A stretch of DNA of 64,000 nt from Mytilus edulis (lineage: Eukaryota > Mollusca > Bivalvia > Mytilida > Mytilidae): the NCBI RefSeq assembly GCF_963676685.1, contig NC_092344.1:43158589-43222588 (forward strand), given 5' to 3'. The notes beneath the pieces were generated by a model. It saw only the letters and a list, made by a program, of their open reading frames with translations, made no database searches and had not been told where the DNA came from. Numbering within the stretch: the first letter of the stretch is position 1; every line of letters begins with the position of its first letter. The position numbers and the translations under genes were made by a program. Below, piece after piece: positions 1 through 13,500 of this stretch.

Positions 1-84
1 ATTTCAACTTACTTTGATAATTTTTCTTCGCTTCGAAACTGCCACTCCGTGTCAAACATATCCGACACCCCGCATGTGGTGTTC

Positions 85-500
85 TATACGGTGGTCACGG
101 ATAAATTTTTTGTAGCCGAAACGCGCATCAGGGGCAGATATAAAATTGCAATCCTGCGATCTATAATGAGTTTATTTACAACCACTGGGTTGATGCTACA
201 GCTGGTTGAGTTAATTTCCCGAGAACTGTACATGTGTTGACTAGAGTTATCATTGATATATTCATAATAATAAATTTACTGCTTACAAAACTTTGAATAT
301 TTGAAATACGAAGGTTTTTCTCCCTAAGGAAAAGATTACCTTATCTGTATTTGACAAAACTTCAAGTTATAGGAATTTTTGGTTCTCAATGTTCTTCAAC
401 TTCGTACTTTATTTGGCCTTTTTAACATATTTTGATTCGTGCGTCACTGATGAGTCTTTTGTAGACAAAACGCGCGCCTGGCGCAAATGTAAAATAGCAG
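85..500 (+). repeat. Dispersed repeat flanked by two hammerhead-like motifs
   Basis: Two related motifs lie about 349 bases apart: a degenerate one around 95-140 and a better one at 441-490. The second reads CTGATGA (447-453), GTC, a 7-base loop, GAC, then AAAAC where a hammerhead has GAAAC, followed by CGC...GCG. The first keeps GAAACGCGC (118-126) but has lost the CTGATGA core. The body between them is shared with the copy at 48345-48720, including the stretch CTTCGTACTTTATTTGGCC. Layout and core resemble small hammerhead-bearing retroelements (retrozymes) known from bivalves. This copy is mutated and probably inactive. Confidence 0.5.
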
Positions 501-1281
501 CCATTGAAGTTTACTTATTACAAACAGAAAAAAAATGATAAACAAACAAAAGGTTTCACAGTAATGCGAACAGTTTTATACAAAGGACTGTAAAATATAC
601 TAAATAATATTAAAATTAATTTGTCTCTCGATGTTTTATTGATGTTCCCTCACGTTTAAAACTTTTCCTTTACTTTTCCTTCTTCTCTTTCTGTTACATG
701 GACAATGCTTACGAAAATTGTTCAATATATTGCAATAGTCAATAATTGTCGTCCATTTAACGCTCCACGTTACAAGATTGAATCCTTGTGTTAAAATATT
801 GAATATTGCAGACGCAGCTTATATTACAAACAAATTTGGATAATCATATAATAAAATTAAGTACAGAATCATTGCCTTATAGTCTCATTCTTATACACCT
901 TGTCTGTATCTACGCTTCGCTTGTAAGGATCTCTAAACACTCCGTTCTATTTTTCTGTTCAAATAACTATAACGAAAACCAATTAAGCTTCAGCGTACGA
1001 ATTTGTTTGGAAGTGTAACAAAAAGGCAAAACCAAATAATCCCGTACGGGACTTCTTAATAGATAAATAAATAAATAAATTAGAAAAAGTTATAATGACA
1101 CCTATACGAGATGGGCGATTGGGAAATGTTTTATGTACATTTAAAATTCACATCAAATATATTCATATGTTTTAAACAGTATTCATGGATCCGTGTATCT
1201 ACATATTTCAGTAAAACTGATAATACAGAATTTAATTCGGCATTTAAAAAAACTGAACCAATTGTTTAGGAAACAGCTTAC
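501..1281. other. Non-coding, nothing recognised
   Basis: AT-rich sequence 3' of the last visible exon of gene B, so presumably intron. It holds a short TAAA run (ATAAATAAATAAATAAAT, about 1063-1080). I see no exon with usable splice sites on either strand. Confidence 0.4.
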
Positions 1282-1599
1282 CAGTGTAACAAGTCATTCT
1301 AACAGCTGCGTTGATAAAGGTGTCGCCTTTTTGTGTCGATAAATTGGTATATTTACAGCCACAGATTATTAAGTAAGCAATGAAAAACATACATTCAGGA
1401 AACTTTGCCAGCAGTTCCATACCACAGAGCGGTTCAAGGTCAAAATCAAGTTCTACATAAACAGGATTTATAGTCCGCATAAAATTTGAGATGTATTTCG
1501 CTGCCTCCAGTTCTCTTTCCAATATAAAACTATGCAAGACCCAAACCCATATGTCGAATCCCACTGGAAACGGAATCATTTTTTGCATGCTTGTCGATG
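1282..1599 (-). CDS. Gene B exon 14: helical/ankyrin exon of module 3
   Basis: 318 bases, phase 1 at both ends, acceptor TTTTGTAG and donor GTAAGC. It encodes about 106 residues including ELEAAKYISNF and ending GDTFINAAVRMTCYTG. That ending lines up with LDGSVIHFCVNITLKTG in exon 4 and DNCIHAAVKYALITG in exon 10, so this is the third copy of the post-TPR segment, as one exon like exon 4. The next exon, expected to be ankyrin, lies beyond the left edge. Confidence 0.8.
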
Positions 1600-4500
1600 C
1601 TACAAAATTGAAATTGTTATTATAATTCAAAAACAATTTAGGCTTTAATTCCTGATTATTTCAAATATACACTTCATTTGCATTTGAGATTACTACCCCA
1701 AATCTATTGCATCAAATATTTCAGTCACACCATTCATCTGAGATCACTACCCTCACAAATGTAAAATTGAAATATCCCAATCAAAAACCTTCAAGTTATT
1801 TTTCTTCACCGGAAAATACGCGCCTTCATGACATAATTTTTCCAGAAAGAGGAGATCGCCTGTATTCCTAAACTATTAATGTTCATCAAGCGTAATAATG
1901 GTCGTCATTGTGCAGGATAAAATAGAAATAATTTGTGTTCCTTATTTACTTAGTCAAATTCCCATATGACAGCAGTGCTGATCTAGAAATATAAGAATTT
2001 AATAACGCGATGCCGAATAATTCGTGCAATATAGCATCATATTTTTCCAACCACTATCTCAACATCGAAACGAAAGTGTCTATGCCCCTAAACGCACAAA
2101 TGGTGTTTACTAAATCCAAAGTTTTTGACAGAAATACATCGAACTCGAAAGTTGTCTATTTAGCTTGTTTATCGTCCAAAAACTAAAACAGTCCAAACTG
2201 TCATGTTATGAATCGAGAAGTCCACTGGTCATGTTTCTATTGGAGACCTTTTTTGTGCTTTTCTAATGTTCTGTATTAAAAACCATATGTAACACCGTCA
2301 TATCATGTATGTGATTGTCCCATGTCAACGGTTTTAGTTTGTTATTGTATATCATATTTATGTTCCTTTTGTTTGTTTCAAGCATAAGTCAGGCCGTTGG
2401 AATTTTAGTTTGAATTATATAGCATTTTCATATGTCGGGCTTCTTATAGCTTGCTAATTACTCAATTACTGAGTTCCTGTACAGCAGGATATGAAAAGGG
2501 GATTGGTGAGCATGCAATTTCAAAGGTTAATTCAAAAGGGTGAATTTCTTAAAAACCTGACAGTTTATATACTCTATATTTCGGTGATACTGAAATGTTC
2601 CAATAGTGGGGTAAAATTGAAGCTACTTTCATTGTTCTATAGTTAAGAATTGAATCTAGCTTCATTATTAAATTCTAGATGCATCACTTGAAGCCGATCT
2701 AAATGTATGTGTGGTATATGTGTTATACTTTATTGAAAGTTCAATGATGCAATACCCCTTCCACATAATCAAATAACTTAAATGATTACGACCAGCTCTT
2801 GTATGATATATGACAAGGACAAAATTTAATGATGAACAGTCCTGTTTCATACTAATTTGCATGAACACAGAGTACTGACCGGATTCGGATTTTTATAAAC
2901 ATACATATGATAAATTGAGCTAACTGAGTAAAAAAAAAAGTTGAACGTGAATTTTTTTTTGTTAGTTGGTTATGGACTTTTAAGTAAAACAGATATATTT
3001 TTTCATTTAAAAGAGATGTACGCAGACGTTTTAAAACAATGGATAAGTGAACGAAAGTGGCTACGTGTATGAAGTGCATAATCATCGAATGTCTATAATA
3101 TTTATTAATTTATATTATTGAAATGATTGACATAATCTTCTTAATTAATCTAAAAAACAATCTTTTATTAACGAATCAAAAGTTCTTTTAAAAAATACAT
3201 ACCTTCTTTATTGTTTATACGTAGAAAAACAAGACAAATTTTCTTTAAGATTTCGACCATCCTTGATATATCTGTTGTTGGAAAAGTAAGACCGTTGGTA
3301 TGAAGCACGAGTGCGTTTGTATACGTATGTATGGCAGGTTGATAGTTTTTGCCGGAAAATAAAACATCACCAAGCATACAATTCGCCTGTAAATATAAGA
3401 GCATTAATCAATATGTATTATAAGTCCATAGTCTTTGTTTTAAAAAAGAGTTAAAATATTGATTGCAAGTCAATATTAAATGTCAAAAGGGTACTTCACG
3501 TCTCAAAGCCATACTTATAAAAACAATTAAGCAGGATCTGTTATCTTCTAGTTTATAGTATATAATGTTATAATCTCCTCGGCTTTAGTTGGATTCGTGT
3601 TAATTTGTCTTTACAGTTATCTGTAATAATTGGAGACTGTCGTTTGTTTGTTCGTGGGTGTTCTTTTGACTATTTTTTTTCAACTTATGGTTAGCAATTT
3701 CCTCTTCTCAATTTATAATATCTATCTTAAAGACGCAAAAACAATTGAAAATCATGAGAGAAATATAAAGAGAAAATGAAGAGAATATTGCTCTTTCGTA
3801 TTACTCACTTAGCATTTTCAACATAACATATATAGTTTTCTTTATTCATACTTAATGATTCAAATGCTTACTCTATCACAAGTTGGATTAAACTTCACAC
3901 TGTCATTTGCAGTATTTAAAGCAGCTTGCACATTCCCAAGATTTAAATGACATTCTGATATATTTCTCATCAAACTTGATACTTCTTTGTTAATTCCTTG
4001 CATCTCATTTTGGTCAAATGTCATAAGCGCCATAAAACACAATCGTAAGGCGGCAGTGTAGTCTTTCTGTGATAATTCCTTTTTAACTTGTTTAAGAAGA
4101 TCATCCCTTGAACCACTTTCTCCGCCTAAAATTACTTAATACTATTAATAAGACTCAATGTTTATACTTGTATATATTTGGGTTTGAGCTTGAATTGTTT
4201 AACATTTTATCATACCGTAGCCTTTTATAGCTGGCTATACGGTATTAGTTTTGCCCATGATTAAAGGTTTTACGATGACCTTTAGTTATTTATATCAAAT
4301 TGATCTGCACTTTTGGATATTATATGTAATTGTGTGTGTGTGTATGTGTTTTTTCCGATAACAGCAACCTATATTTTCTAATCAATTGTAACTACAAATA
4401 AGTGAAACTAATAATAATAAAATAATTCCCGTTGAAAGGTTTCCCGAAATTAAGGGAAAAAAGCATAAGACAAAAGAAACTTATCTCGTACTTCACTTTA

Positions 4501-7500
4501 TATATTTATCACAGAGTTCTTGCATTGTCTGTCTTTGTCCTGTAACAATCTATTTACATACTGCCTATGCTAGAACAAGATGACAGTTCTTTAAAATTCT
4601 ATCGAAAATAACTTAAAACTCATAAATTGCGTGTGCTTGTCAGGAACCGAGCTTGTTATTTTGCATATTTGTGTTAAAGAATGTCTATACAAACGATGTA
4701 ATTTATTAAAAAAATAATAGAAAATAAGTTTATAAAGACAGCGAGCTTCAAAAGGTAATCAGAAAAGTTTCAATTGTTAGAACAGTCTTTTGTCTCTAAT
4801 TTTGCAAATAGGTCTTAAACTTACTCCCAGATATTTTCCGTAGATCTTCGTATAATTCGCCAAACTGATTTTCCTCCAAGTAATATATTGGTAAACAGTG
4901 TGCATTGTCTCTACAACTAGCTGTGAAGTTTTTATCATTCAAAATTAACACGACTTGTTTCATTAACTGGCAGTCTTGGGTAAATCCATTCTTGGTTATC
5001 ACATGGTAGGGAGACTCGTTGTTACCATTCAAATATTCATTGACGAAGGGAGTTCCTTGAACAGGCATTTGTTCTAACAGACGTACGTCACCTGTATCAT
5101 ATCATTTATACAGTTGATTTCGTCATAGGTTAAATTCATTTGGTATTAAATTAAAACATTAAAGATTATTGACAGGCAATTATAGATGACCAAACACTAA
5201 ATATAATATTATGAATCCCTGGGATGCATTCACTACATAATCAGCATAATAATGCCATTCATTTTTATGTATTTGTTCACAGCGATTAGATTGAAAAAAA
5301 TAAAGGTAGGACTCCTTTACATTTAATTTATTTCAGTTTGGTACCATATCGGACTTGTTCTTAAGGATGTATTCGTCTGACGTTTCTGTCTCGTTGGAAT
5401 CTCGTTTTGGAATATTTTTTTCTAAAACATGTAGTACAATAGGAAACTAGCAATGAATTTAATAATATCTTAATCATACTTAGCTCTGTTAAGAAGTTGT
5501 GTATTTACAATAATTAGTTTTTGAGTTAAAAAAAATCAAATTCTATTACCAGTCAGTTTTTTTAGCCAAAATTTTGAGAAATGGTTGAAAGGTACAAGAA
5601 ATGATTTTAGCAAAATCACGTTCATCCAATATACCTTTTTTTCTTTTCAAATTTTTTAGATGTGCATTTTTACAATCATTTATAATAAAGCAGTTGAAAT
5701 AATATGCATTTCGTTCTGAAAACAGAGAAAAATCATACATTTACCAAATTGACAACATGGTAAATTTGACATAAAAAAGTATCAAAATACGATAAAACTT
5801 TCTTAATATATTAACACCTACCTATTGTTTTTCAAGATTAATTTATTCAGATTGGTCCACTTCATCACTTTTAAAGTATGAAAAAAGTTTAATTGTGGAA
5901 TTGTGATTTTGTTCACGATAATAGCACAAAAATGGCTACAATTTGATAAAATATGGGAAAATCATCAAAATTGGGTATTTTCAAAGGGCCGTAGCAAAAA
6001 CAGAAGTGCACCACCATATGATTATAATCTTCACCAAGTATTTTTAAACAGTCATATCAACCTAAAATCAGGTTAAGAAAGAAAGTTCAATTCTAGAAAT
6101 TTTGGGCTCCTCAGAGATGTACATCGTTAAATGAATCTTTACCAAAATCAACAATATAACATCTTCATGCTTGTACTATTATGTCCTCGAAATATTGTAA
6201 TATGTTGGTAGATTCGTGCACTTGATAGCATCATTTGCCATTTAGAAAAAAATGCGAAGTACACCAACTATTGGTAAGACAAACTACTATGTCTGATAAA
6301 ACATATGTTAGGAGTTGTAATATCCAATTCATTGATGTTCTATAGTTGTTACATTTTACCTGTAATAAGAGCATATTTCACAGCAGCGTGGATACAGTTG
6401 TCCTTATCATCGTTTTTAAAGTTGAGAAATTGTTCATGCTTGAACAGAAGAACAATCATTGTTGGCGTCAACCAATTTGAAACTGATTTATCAGCTTTGT
6501 TTGCTTCGATAAATTTGAACACATTGCTCAGTTGCATCTTACTAGTGTCGACGGAATATGCAGCTCCATAACCTAAAGTCAAAATAAGTAATTATAATTA
6601 TTACACTAAACTTTCAAGTACTTCAAAAAACTAAATCTGTTTTCAATATTCATTGAAAATTAAGTCAATTTCTTTGAGAGGAAAAACCCATGACACCACA
6701 GGTCCGCAACTATTATTAAGCTTTGTTACATTGATGTTATAAACTCCATGGAATTATGGTGAATTTCTCAATTATTTCTGTGTTCGCCTTTTTAAAGTTC
6801 TGTTTAAATCGTTCACAAAATGTTGAGGTTAAAATGTTTGCATGTTTGCATATGTTCATTACACACTATCAAAAAAAAAATCAAAATCTTGTGAACACGC
6901 GCATCCCCTAAATCGTAATCCATGTACCTTTTATAACTATTATCTGAAAATAACATACAAAATATGAAACCTGTAGCATAAGAACTGTAGGAGCATATAG
7001 CCGAACATATCATGTATCCATATCCGCACGGATAAATGAACAGACGGACGTACAGGGGTAAATTAATATGCCCTTCGGCAATACTTTATACATGTTTTCA
7101 TATATACCTGTACGATCTGATGGAATCTCTGTACTCAACCCTAAAATCAAATAGCTGATCACTTTCCATTCAGACTCTTTGGATAATCTATTCAGTACGT
7201 CAGGCCAAAACTGGACTAAAGATGTGTTTAACAATTCTTCGTACTTAGTAGCTTTAAGATTGTCTAAAAAAAATCATTAGCTTTAGACATTACTTTTTAA
7301 AATTATTGTAAAGTATTTATCATTCTATATTCATGAAGGAAAAATGAATTAATAATGCTATCTTTCTAGCTATGACGATTTTGTTTGATTGATATCACAA
7401 ACAGTATCAGAAATAGGAACGTTAAAAACTGTCAATCATTATTATTTGATACCGGTAATTCGGTCTTCCACCTTTTTAGAAGAAAGAGCTATTGCTTTTA

Positions 7501-10500
7501 TTTTGAATATATATTTCATTTCGTCACATAGATTTTTGAAATGTCGCTTTTGTTTCGAAACATGTTCATGAGTTATTTGGTTCTTCATATTTAACACTAA
7601 TATAGCGCTTTTAAAACCAAAAGTTATAACCAAACACTTTTCCATGTGGAAACTATTGTCCTATATACCATTTTCATTTTGATCGCATTTCCTGGGAAAA
7701 CATTTAAAAAAAAATAAAACGATATTTTTATAAATTTCATTACTCATTGAAATTAATATCACATGTTTACTATTCTATTTAAATATCTTATGTCGTATGT
7801 TATTCTCTGTCAATGGTTTTAACTCTATTTTTGTCATTTATTTCATACCTGATACATTTGGAAATGCAATGACAGCACCGATGATCAAATCAACTAACTC
7901 TTTATCGTCACATACTAGCTTAAAAACTTCAAATCCATTTACGAATGTTTCAAATGCCTCGTCATATTTTTTCAAAAGATACAGTTCTTTTCCTTTCCTC
8001 CAGTGTGCCTGAATTACAAACTTTACAAATAAGTTGTTTGATTATTACATATGTTCATATGTCAGTCAGTAATAGAAACTAGACTGATTGTAATCATAAA
8101 AAAATATTTATTAATTACTGCGAAGAAAAAATGGATCTGTAAAAGTACGCTCATGCTTTTGATCAATTGATTGTTTTTGTAAACTTATTATAGCAAATAC
8201 TTCGTTTTTATTTAGGATGAAATGTATAAACAATAAATCTATAAATTAATTTATGCAATGGATTGAATGGGATGAAAGAAAGGCAATTTTACTGACATTA
8301 AAAATAATTTAATAAGCACAAAAAGGGTTCTCTAAATGCTCGTATTACATGTAGTAAAAAAATATCAATTAACCTAATCATGCTTATGTTAATTTGAACT
8401 TTTTTGGAACACAATCAATAGAAGAATATTTTCAAGTTATTGTGTGTTCTGTTCATAAAAATAAGAAGAAAAAAATAGAAATAAAGAAAACCATCATCGA
8501 ATGTGTAAATTATCTTACCATCCAAACCTTTCATGAATAACAAATAATTATCCTTGCTTGTGGAAATTTTAAATAATTCGGATGAGTAATTGATTAATTG
8601 TCAAAACTCTTACAAAAGAGGGGCGAATAAACTCATCATAGATACCAGGATTAAATTTTATATCTATGACAGACGCGCGTTTCGCCTACAAAAGACTCTT
8701 CAGCGACGCTCGAATCCCAAAAAGTGAAGAAAAAAAAGCCAACTGAAGTACGAAGTTGAAGAGAATTGTAATACCAGAGGGACATCCAAACTCAAAGATC
8801 GAAAACAAACCGACAACGTCTTGGCTTAAACAGTAAGGCAAAGAGACAAATAATAATACACAAGACACAACATAGAAAACTAAAGACTAAGCAAAACGAA
8901 CCCCGCCAACAACTAGGGGTGGTCTCAGTTGCTCCGGAAGGGTAAACAGAGCCTGTTTCACATGTGGCAGCCGTCGTGTTGCTAATGTTATTACAAACCC
9001 GGTAAACAGTCTAATTCGATAGTTCACATTCGTTAAAAGGGAACGGGATTGAAGTTACGACATAAGAACGGTCAACCATCACGTTTTGGCGTCCGTAAGA
9101 TTTACGAAATGTTTGATTTCAACTTCAACATTTGGAACTCTTGGTTAAATAGCTTCCTCGTGAGCAGCAACCCTCTATCAAGGAAATCTTGATAAGAAAT
9201 ACAAGCCCGGGAATATCGTATCAATTGGAAGAAATATACTCCGTATGCAGGCGCTGCTGGAATGTTGCTACATTAAAATGGAAAATTGACAATTGGGAAG
9301 CTGAAATCGTCTCTTTTATCGTAAAGTTTTGTTGTCAACCAACCATCATTGTCAATTTTTAGATGTAATTTAAGATATTAGGCAGACAACTGTTTATGTT
9401 GTATCCTTTATCTCTAGTTCGATAGGATAGATGCATTCTACATAGTCACCATTTTTTTTTTAATTATTTAGTTGAAGAACATCATACATGTATATACAGC
9501 GGAAAGTACAGTTAAAGATTATTTTTAACCTTTTTTTCTTTCTTCCTGAGAATTTCCTGTATGAAGTCAGCCTCATAAGAATAAATGAACAAGTCGGCAA
9601 GAAGAGGGACACAATTGGTTCCTATGAGAATGCTGATAGTTTGTTGAAAAACACGTCCTCTAAACGTATAAATCAAGCATATAACAATAATGTCAGATTC
9701 AGAGAATTTTTAAAGTGATTCTTTACAAAGAAGGATTAATTCCTCCTTAAGACAAGATACTTGTAACATTACAATATTAAAAAAAAAAAAGATGTGGTAT
9801 GATTGCCAATAAGACAACTCTTCACAAGAGACCAAAATGACACAGAAATTAACAACTATAAGTCACCATAAGGCCATCAACAATGAGCAAAGCCCATACC
9901 GCATAGTCAGCTATACATTGTTGAAGTCAGTAATTATCAGTTTAGATGAGATTTTCATTCTTTGTAAAAAATGTTGGCATTTTGTCTGTTAATTTTTCCA
10001 GGCATTTGGTAAATGCCCGAAAAATGGCAATTGATAAAATTTCAAAGTCACACACGTAATTTAGATAATGCGTAAAAAATTCTAACATTTTCCTAAATGT
10101 TTGAATTAAGAAAATGCCTGTAACATAATATTTACGAGAAATACTCAGTAATGTATTATGTAGTAGAGAATCCACAACTCTAGCCTAACCCATTTCTAGT
10201 AAAACGACTATCTGTTTCATCATGATCCGACAATGAATCAACGGAATTTCATTAAAATAATTTCGTATTTTGTCTTTTTTATTCTATAATAGCTAGAAAT
10301 GATTAAATCCACACGGTTCACAGTTATATTATACTTGATATAACTTCAATTTAACTTAAATGTGTTGTTAGCTTTCCTTTTTGAGAAGATTTTATATTTG
10401 TAAATAATTATTTCATTCAATGTTTAATCATTACAAATAATTTCTATTGTTTTGATTTTAGTATTGATGATTCATTTAAAAAGACATATAATTAACATAT

Positions 10501-13500
10501 GAATTTATTTTAATCTTTTTTGAAAAGTTAAATAAATTTAATTACCAACATTCAGAAACCTTTAATATTTACATATATAGTTTTAGTAACCAAATGTGCA
10601 ATTCAATGGTGTTAATATCTCCTATTTGATTTAGTTTACATCACCATGATCACACCTATAAAATGAATAAAAACATTTTAAATCTAAATGAAGTATAAAT
10701 GTCACAATAACACCACTTCACTAGACACCAGCTGATTATAAAATAGATACAATGGTTATTCTTAACTCAAAAATTATATATTATTTTAGTGTAAACTGGT
10801 TCCCTTTCATTATGTTTTGATTATTTTAATGTTATTACATTTGGCATCCATCGTCAATCAGTTAATCAATAAACTACAAAATGTAGTATTATTTGGGGTT
10901 CGCATTCTCAAACCCAAACAGAATTACTCTTGCTACACATGTACAATATATAATTATGTCAATCTTGAAAAGAAACATGTAAGCTGTTCATAGCAATGAT
11001 CGTCAAGTCGTTGGCACCGAAAAAAGTAACTGTGTTATTAACAGTGCCAAGTTCAAGCTTAGTACCCGGAATATTTGTTCTTTTATTGTAATGTTTTTCT
11101 CTACCAAAATATTGTTTTTAATCTTAGAGGTATCTATATTTTATTTTTCATATAAAGTTTACGATTTTGTTTCTGGTTTTACCGTCAAAGAAGTAGTTTT
11201 ACAGTCGTACCATATCACATTTTATTCAAATTAGAGTCAGTTAAATGTTGATGTATATTTGGACCACTTATAATCAAACTAAGTGATCATGGTATGATGT
11301 CATTATAATTAAGCATTTGTTATGATGAAAAGGGAAAGGCCTTGTACGTTTACTTTTATCATGGAATTGTACTAATAAGTAATATTTACAATTCTTTGAT
11401 TCTATACTGTTTATATATTTTATTAAACAACAAAAAGACAGAAAAACAGTTTATTGGCATGTATTGACAGATATACGCTTTAAGAGTGATATTTAAATAA
11501 TAATATTTTTCAGCACTCGTGGACCGACCGTGCAAGTCAAGGTCGTTTAAAACTTCCATTTGTTGCACTCGTGGTCTGGTGGTATCACGCATAGACTTCA
11601 GACTTTACTGACGAAAATACGCGCGAGTTCGAGCCTTGCATCAGTCACTCGTTTTCGAGAAGATAAGATATTGTAAGTTAAAAGTTTAAAGTTATTATAT
11701 AAGTTATCTTAAGTTAACATGGTGGTCAGTGGATTCTTGAAAAATAATCCACTGTTAGAACAATAGACTGACGTCAGAGAAATAGGTTAATTATTCATCA
11801 TTAGCTACAGAAGTAATACAGATGTTGTGTCACCTTAATTACCAAATATTCCCATACCTTATGCCATGACGAATCAGCTAGAATGGCACTTTCTGCATCT
11901 TGTAATGCCAATTCGTGTTGGTTAAGCTTAGTATATACAGTTGCCCTGTTTGTATACATTATTGCTTCATTTTTGAAGTCTCCCTCATCTGAACAATCTT
12001 TTATACCTTTTGTGTATATTTCAAGTGCCTTATCTAAGTTGCCTGCCTGAAGAGCATCTTTTCCGATCTTCCGAATTCTCGTTATATTTGCACTGATTCT
12101 ACTGCCTACAGATTAGATGACAAGAATTATGATTAATTTGTTGGATCATATCTAATCAAATATCACGTATTCATGCAAAATGAATATATTTTATAAGATG
12201 AAATTGCAAATATTTTCTTTATCCTAAAAAAATCTTCACAAATAATACACAATGGTCTTGAGGTATAGATTCTGGGTACTGACGTTGTGTATCGTCTAAA
12301 TAGCCTTTTATAGTATTCTTTTAGTATAAATATATTTATTTATAGTGGATTGGGAAACAAGTTTTGCAACTTATATTAATCCCTTTCCACTTTGCCGAAA
12401 AATAGTATTCTTTTATTTGTCTTAATGAATATTATTTTTACTGTTTAGTCTTTTTTTGTTCATTTCATTTGACCTGGTTTTGTACTTGTACATCCGGTCA
12501 TTGTGTAATTGTGCTGAGGTAATATGTTTGTATTCTGGTCTTTCATTTTTGCTAATGTTCTTTGTCTATAAGCCTTTTTGTGTTTATTTGTTAAATATAA
12601 CGTGGCTCTGTACTTATACATCCAGTAATTGTGTTATTGTGCTGTTGTAATTTTTTGTATTGTTTTGGTAAGTGCTTTGTCTAAATACCTTTTGTGTTTC
12701 TTTTTTACATATGCAGTAGCTCTATACTTAAATTCCGTCATTGTGCTATGGTTAATTTTTGCATTCTTGTTTTCCATTTTTGCTAATGTGCTTTGTCTAT
12801 TATATGCCTTTTCTTGTGTTTCTTTGTAACTTATGACGTGGCTTTGTACTATGATGTTGTCTGTCGTACCCAAATTTTAGACATTTTTACCTATTATGTC
12901 GGTTTGCTTTGTTCCCGAATCGTTATCAATATAATGGAATTTAATGTTATACAAGTGAGCTAGCTATTAACCCATGTTTGAACCACTATTATTAACATAA
13001 GAAAATGTCTGTTCCAAGTCAGGAATTTGAGATTTTTTATCCATTCGTTTCATGTGTTTGAACTATTGATTTTGCCATTTGATTTGAACTTTCCGTTTTC
13101 AATTTTCCTTGGAGTTCGGTATTTTTGTTATTTTACTTTTTACCAGTACCTCCTAATATAAAATTACACCAAAATTTGCCGCTGGGCATTAAGCATGACA
13201 ATTGATATGTGCTTGAGAAGAATACTGATCAATCCCCAGATAAAGATAAAAAAAAAACAACTATATTTTCTTATTGTAAAGGGTAGAATATGAAACTAAT
13301 ATGAAAATATTTCCTTACCTTTACTGCTACTTGAAGCATTCTGTAATAAGCTGAATACTTGGTCAGATTTACTCGTATATTCAATGGCTGTTTTTCCCGC
13401 GCTGTCTTTTATATTTAAACCACAACCATGATTAACTAAAAGACCAATGATCGTTTCGCCAATAGTCGTTTTACGTATTTCTGAATCCGTCACAAGAACG

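Noticed and set aside
9942..10175. Minus-strand 77-codon frame with an acceptor-like TTATGTTACAG, as an additional gene B exon
   Set aside because: It would enter in phase 1 while exon 6 ends in phase 0 and exon 7 starts in phase 0, it ends at a stop without a donor, and it has no match to the module pattern.
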